From: Pseudo-nitzschia pungens
Taxonomy: Eukaryota > Bacillariophyta > Bacillariophyceae > Bacillariales > Bacillariaceae
Length of the DNA: 64,000 bases
Assembly (NCBI GenBank): GCA_037355855.1
Contig: CM074761.1
Coordinates: forward strand, 5,103,346-5,167,345
Direction: 5' to 3'
The notes under the pieces are model-generated. The model was not told the DNA's origin. It saw nothing but the letters and a program-made list of their open reading frames with translations, and ran no database searches. Shown here in pieces: positions 63,036 through 64,000 of this stretch; within the stretch, counting starts at the first letter, position 1, and every line of letters starts with the position of its first letter. Made by a program: the position numbers and the translations under genes.

Positions 63036-64000
63036 ATGCCACCAGCCATTGTATCCTCCGGTCTCGCCGACGAAACCATGACGATCAAGAACATCGATAG
63101 CATCGACGAATCACTGCCCGCCAAGTCGGATGCGGGCGGTCCCGCCAAGAAGAAGACTCGCAAATCCAAGGGTGCGTCGTTTGTCGTTTGTCGTTTGTCG
63201 TGTCGTGTCGTGTCGTTTGTCGTGTCGACGTTTTGGCATGGCGGCAGCAATTTTTTATCCGTCTTCGGTGGCCCGTCGTTGTTCTACAATGGATTGATTC
63301 GCCTCTCACATTCCTCGTCTTCAATTGTCGTGTGTTGTTTTGTTGTGATTTTTGATTTGTTTTCAATTCCATTGTCGTGTGTCTTTTTGATTTGATTTGA
63401 TTCGATTTGATTCGATTTGATTCGATTCGAATCGCGAATTCTCGCATTCCCTTCGTTTTTGTTTTCGTTTTCGTTTTCGTTTCTTTTCATTTCAGAAGAC
63501 GACATTCCCGCGCCGGAATTCACGACCACCGACCACATCCCCATCACCACCCACACCAATGCCTTTGGGGTCGATCCGGTTCCCATTCTGTGGAGCCATC
63601 CCAATCCGCAGGTCCGGGGACCGGTCATTTCCACGGTCCGTCACTCGGCCCAGCGGAATTCCATCGGTGCCCACCAGGGCAGCTACTGCATCTACACCGG
63701 TTTGGCCGTTGCGGCAGGTGCGTACCGTGCGATATGCACGATTTGTACGATGCAATTCGTTGGAAAGGAAGGAAAGGAAATAGTGAAAGGAAATGAGCCG
63801 TGTTGTGTTGTCTTGTGTTGTGTTCGGCAGTGTCGTCGTTGCATTAGTCACTGCATTTCATTGCATTGTCATTGCATTTGTTTTGCCGCGTTTCGCGTTG
63901 CTGATTCCCCTCGTTGTTTGCTTTGTCATTGATTCACTCATTCCGCATCGAACGACAGGAAAACTCGATCCCGATTATGTCCCGAATTTCAAGGGGACCT
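63036..64000 (+). CDS. URC1: URC1 / GTP cyclohydrolase II-like protein, 3' end beyond the window
   Basis: Three coding segments: 63036-63171, 63496-63717 and 63959 to the window end; introns of 324 and 241 bp, both with GTGCGT donors and CAG acceptors. After an N-terminal Lys/Ala-rich stretch the protein reads HIPITTHTNAFGVDPVPILW, RGPVISTVRHSAQRNSIGAH, GSYCIYTGLAVAAG|KLDPDYVPNF. These are the N-terminal motifs of the GTP cyclohydrolase II-like family that includes Urc1 of the yeast/bacterial uracil-degradation pathway. The classical ribA-type GTP cyclohydrolase II lacks this N-terminal domain. The zinc-binding cyclohydrolase half, if present, lies outside the window, so the exact reaction is unproven. 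Intron 1 contains a TTTGTCG/GTGTCG repeat tract. Confidence 0.85.

Noticed and set aside
1..64000. CRISPR arrays, prokaryotic operons, defence islands, viral or transposon genes
   Set aside because: No spaced direct repeats, no reverse transcriptase, transposase or capsid motifs; gene structure is eukaryotic throughout.

Overview
The window looks like nuclear DNA of a photosynthetic pennate diatom. Evidence: stramenopile-type bipartite plastid presequences (signal peptide followed by an F at the cleavage site, as in ASA|FAP, HA|FSA, DA|FLS, VG|FSP); a lycopene beta-cyclase with such a presequence; short GT-AG introns (mostly 85-330 bp); poly-N/Q/DA/NT microsatellites inside coding regions; and a mix of typical eukaryotic housekeeping genes. 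A Fragilariopsis/Pseudo-nitzschia-like genome would fit, but the species cannot be read from this sequence. No prokaryotic operons, CRISPR arrays, tRNA or rRNA genes, or intact transposons were found.

Layout. 2.3-7.8 kb (+): MOT1/BTAF1 Snf2 ATPase. 9.2-11.5 kb (+): YL1/VPS72 histone-exchange subunit with one frame break. 11.6-12.4 kb (-): plastid-targeted protein of unknown function. 13.6-15.4 kb (-): DBP3-type DEAD-box helicase, 2 exons. 16.1-19.0 kb (-): gamma-tubulin complex protein GCP3. 19.6-21.4 kb (+): lycopene beta-cyclase. 21.6-22.6 kb (-): two-TM protein of unknown function, 2 exons. 23.15-23.8 kb (+): small plastid-targeted glycine-zipper protein. 25.3-26.5 kb (+): OB-fold-like plus methyltransferase-like protein. 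27.6-28.7 kb (+): mitochondrial carrier. 28.9-31.6 kb (-): acyl-activating enzyme (AAE17/18 type), 5 exons and three frame breaks. 32.8-37.8 kb (+): 1690-aa IQ-motif protein. 38.0-41.3 kb (-): LETM1 with paired EF-hands, 4 exons. 42.8-51.1 kb (-): 2763-aa PHD/PDZ protein. 53.4-56.6 kb (-): plastid-targeted SecA, 4 coding segments. 58.0-58.5 kb (-) and 59.1-60.1 kb (+): divergent RPS13/RPS4 pair; RPS4 has its start codon split by an intron. 60.5-61.4 kb (-): Q/N-rich single-TM protein. 63.0-64.0 kb (+): start of a URC1/GTP cyclohydrolase II-like gene that runs off the window.

Functional themes are mixed, as expected for a eukaryotic chromosome: chromatin and transcription (MOT1, VPS72, PHD protein), ribosome production (DBP3, RPS13, RPS4), plastid biology (SecA, LCYB, three unknown presequence-bearing proteins), mitochondrial ion and metabolite transport (LETM1, SLC25), microtubule nucleation (GCP3) and metabolism (AAE, URC1). 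No dedicated novel gene system (defence island, biosynthetic cluster) is visible. The most noteworthy points are the nuclear plastid-targeted SecA, the set of same-sign single-base frame breaks in conserved genes, the giant PHD-PDZ protein with a sharp base-composition switch, the AT|G split start codon of RPS4, and intergenic DNA saturated with a GTAC-centred short-motif family.
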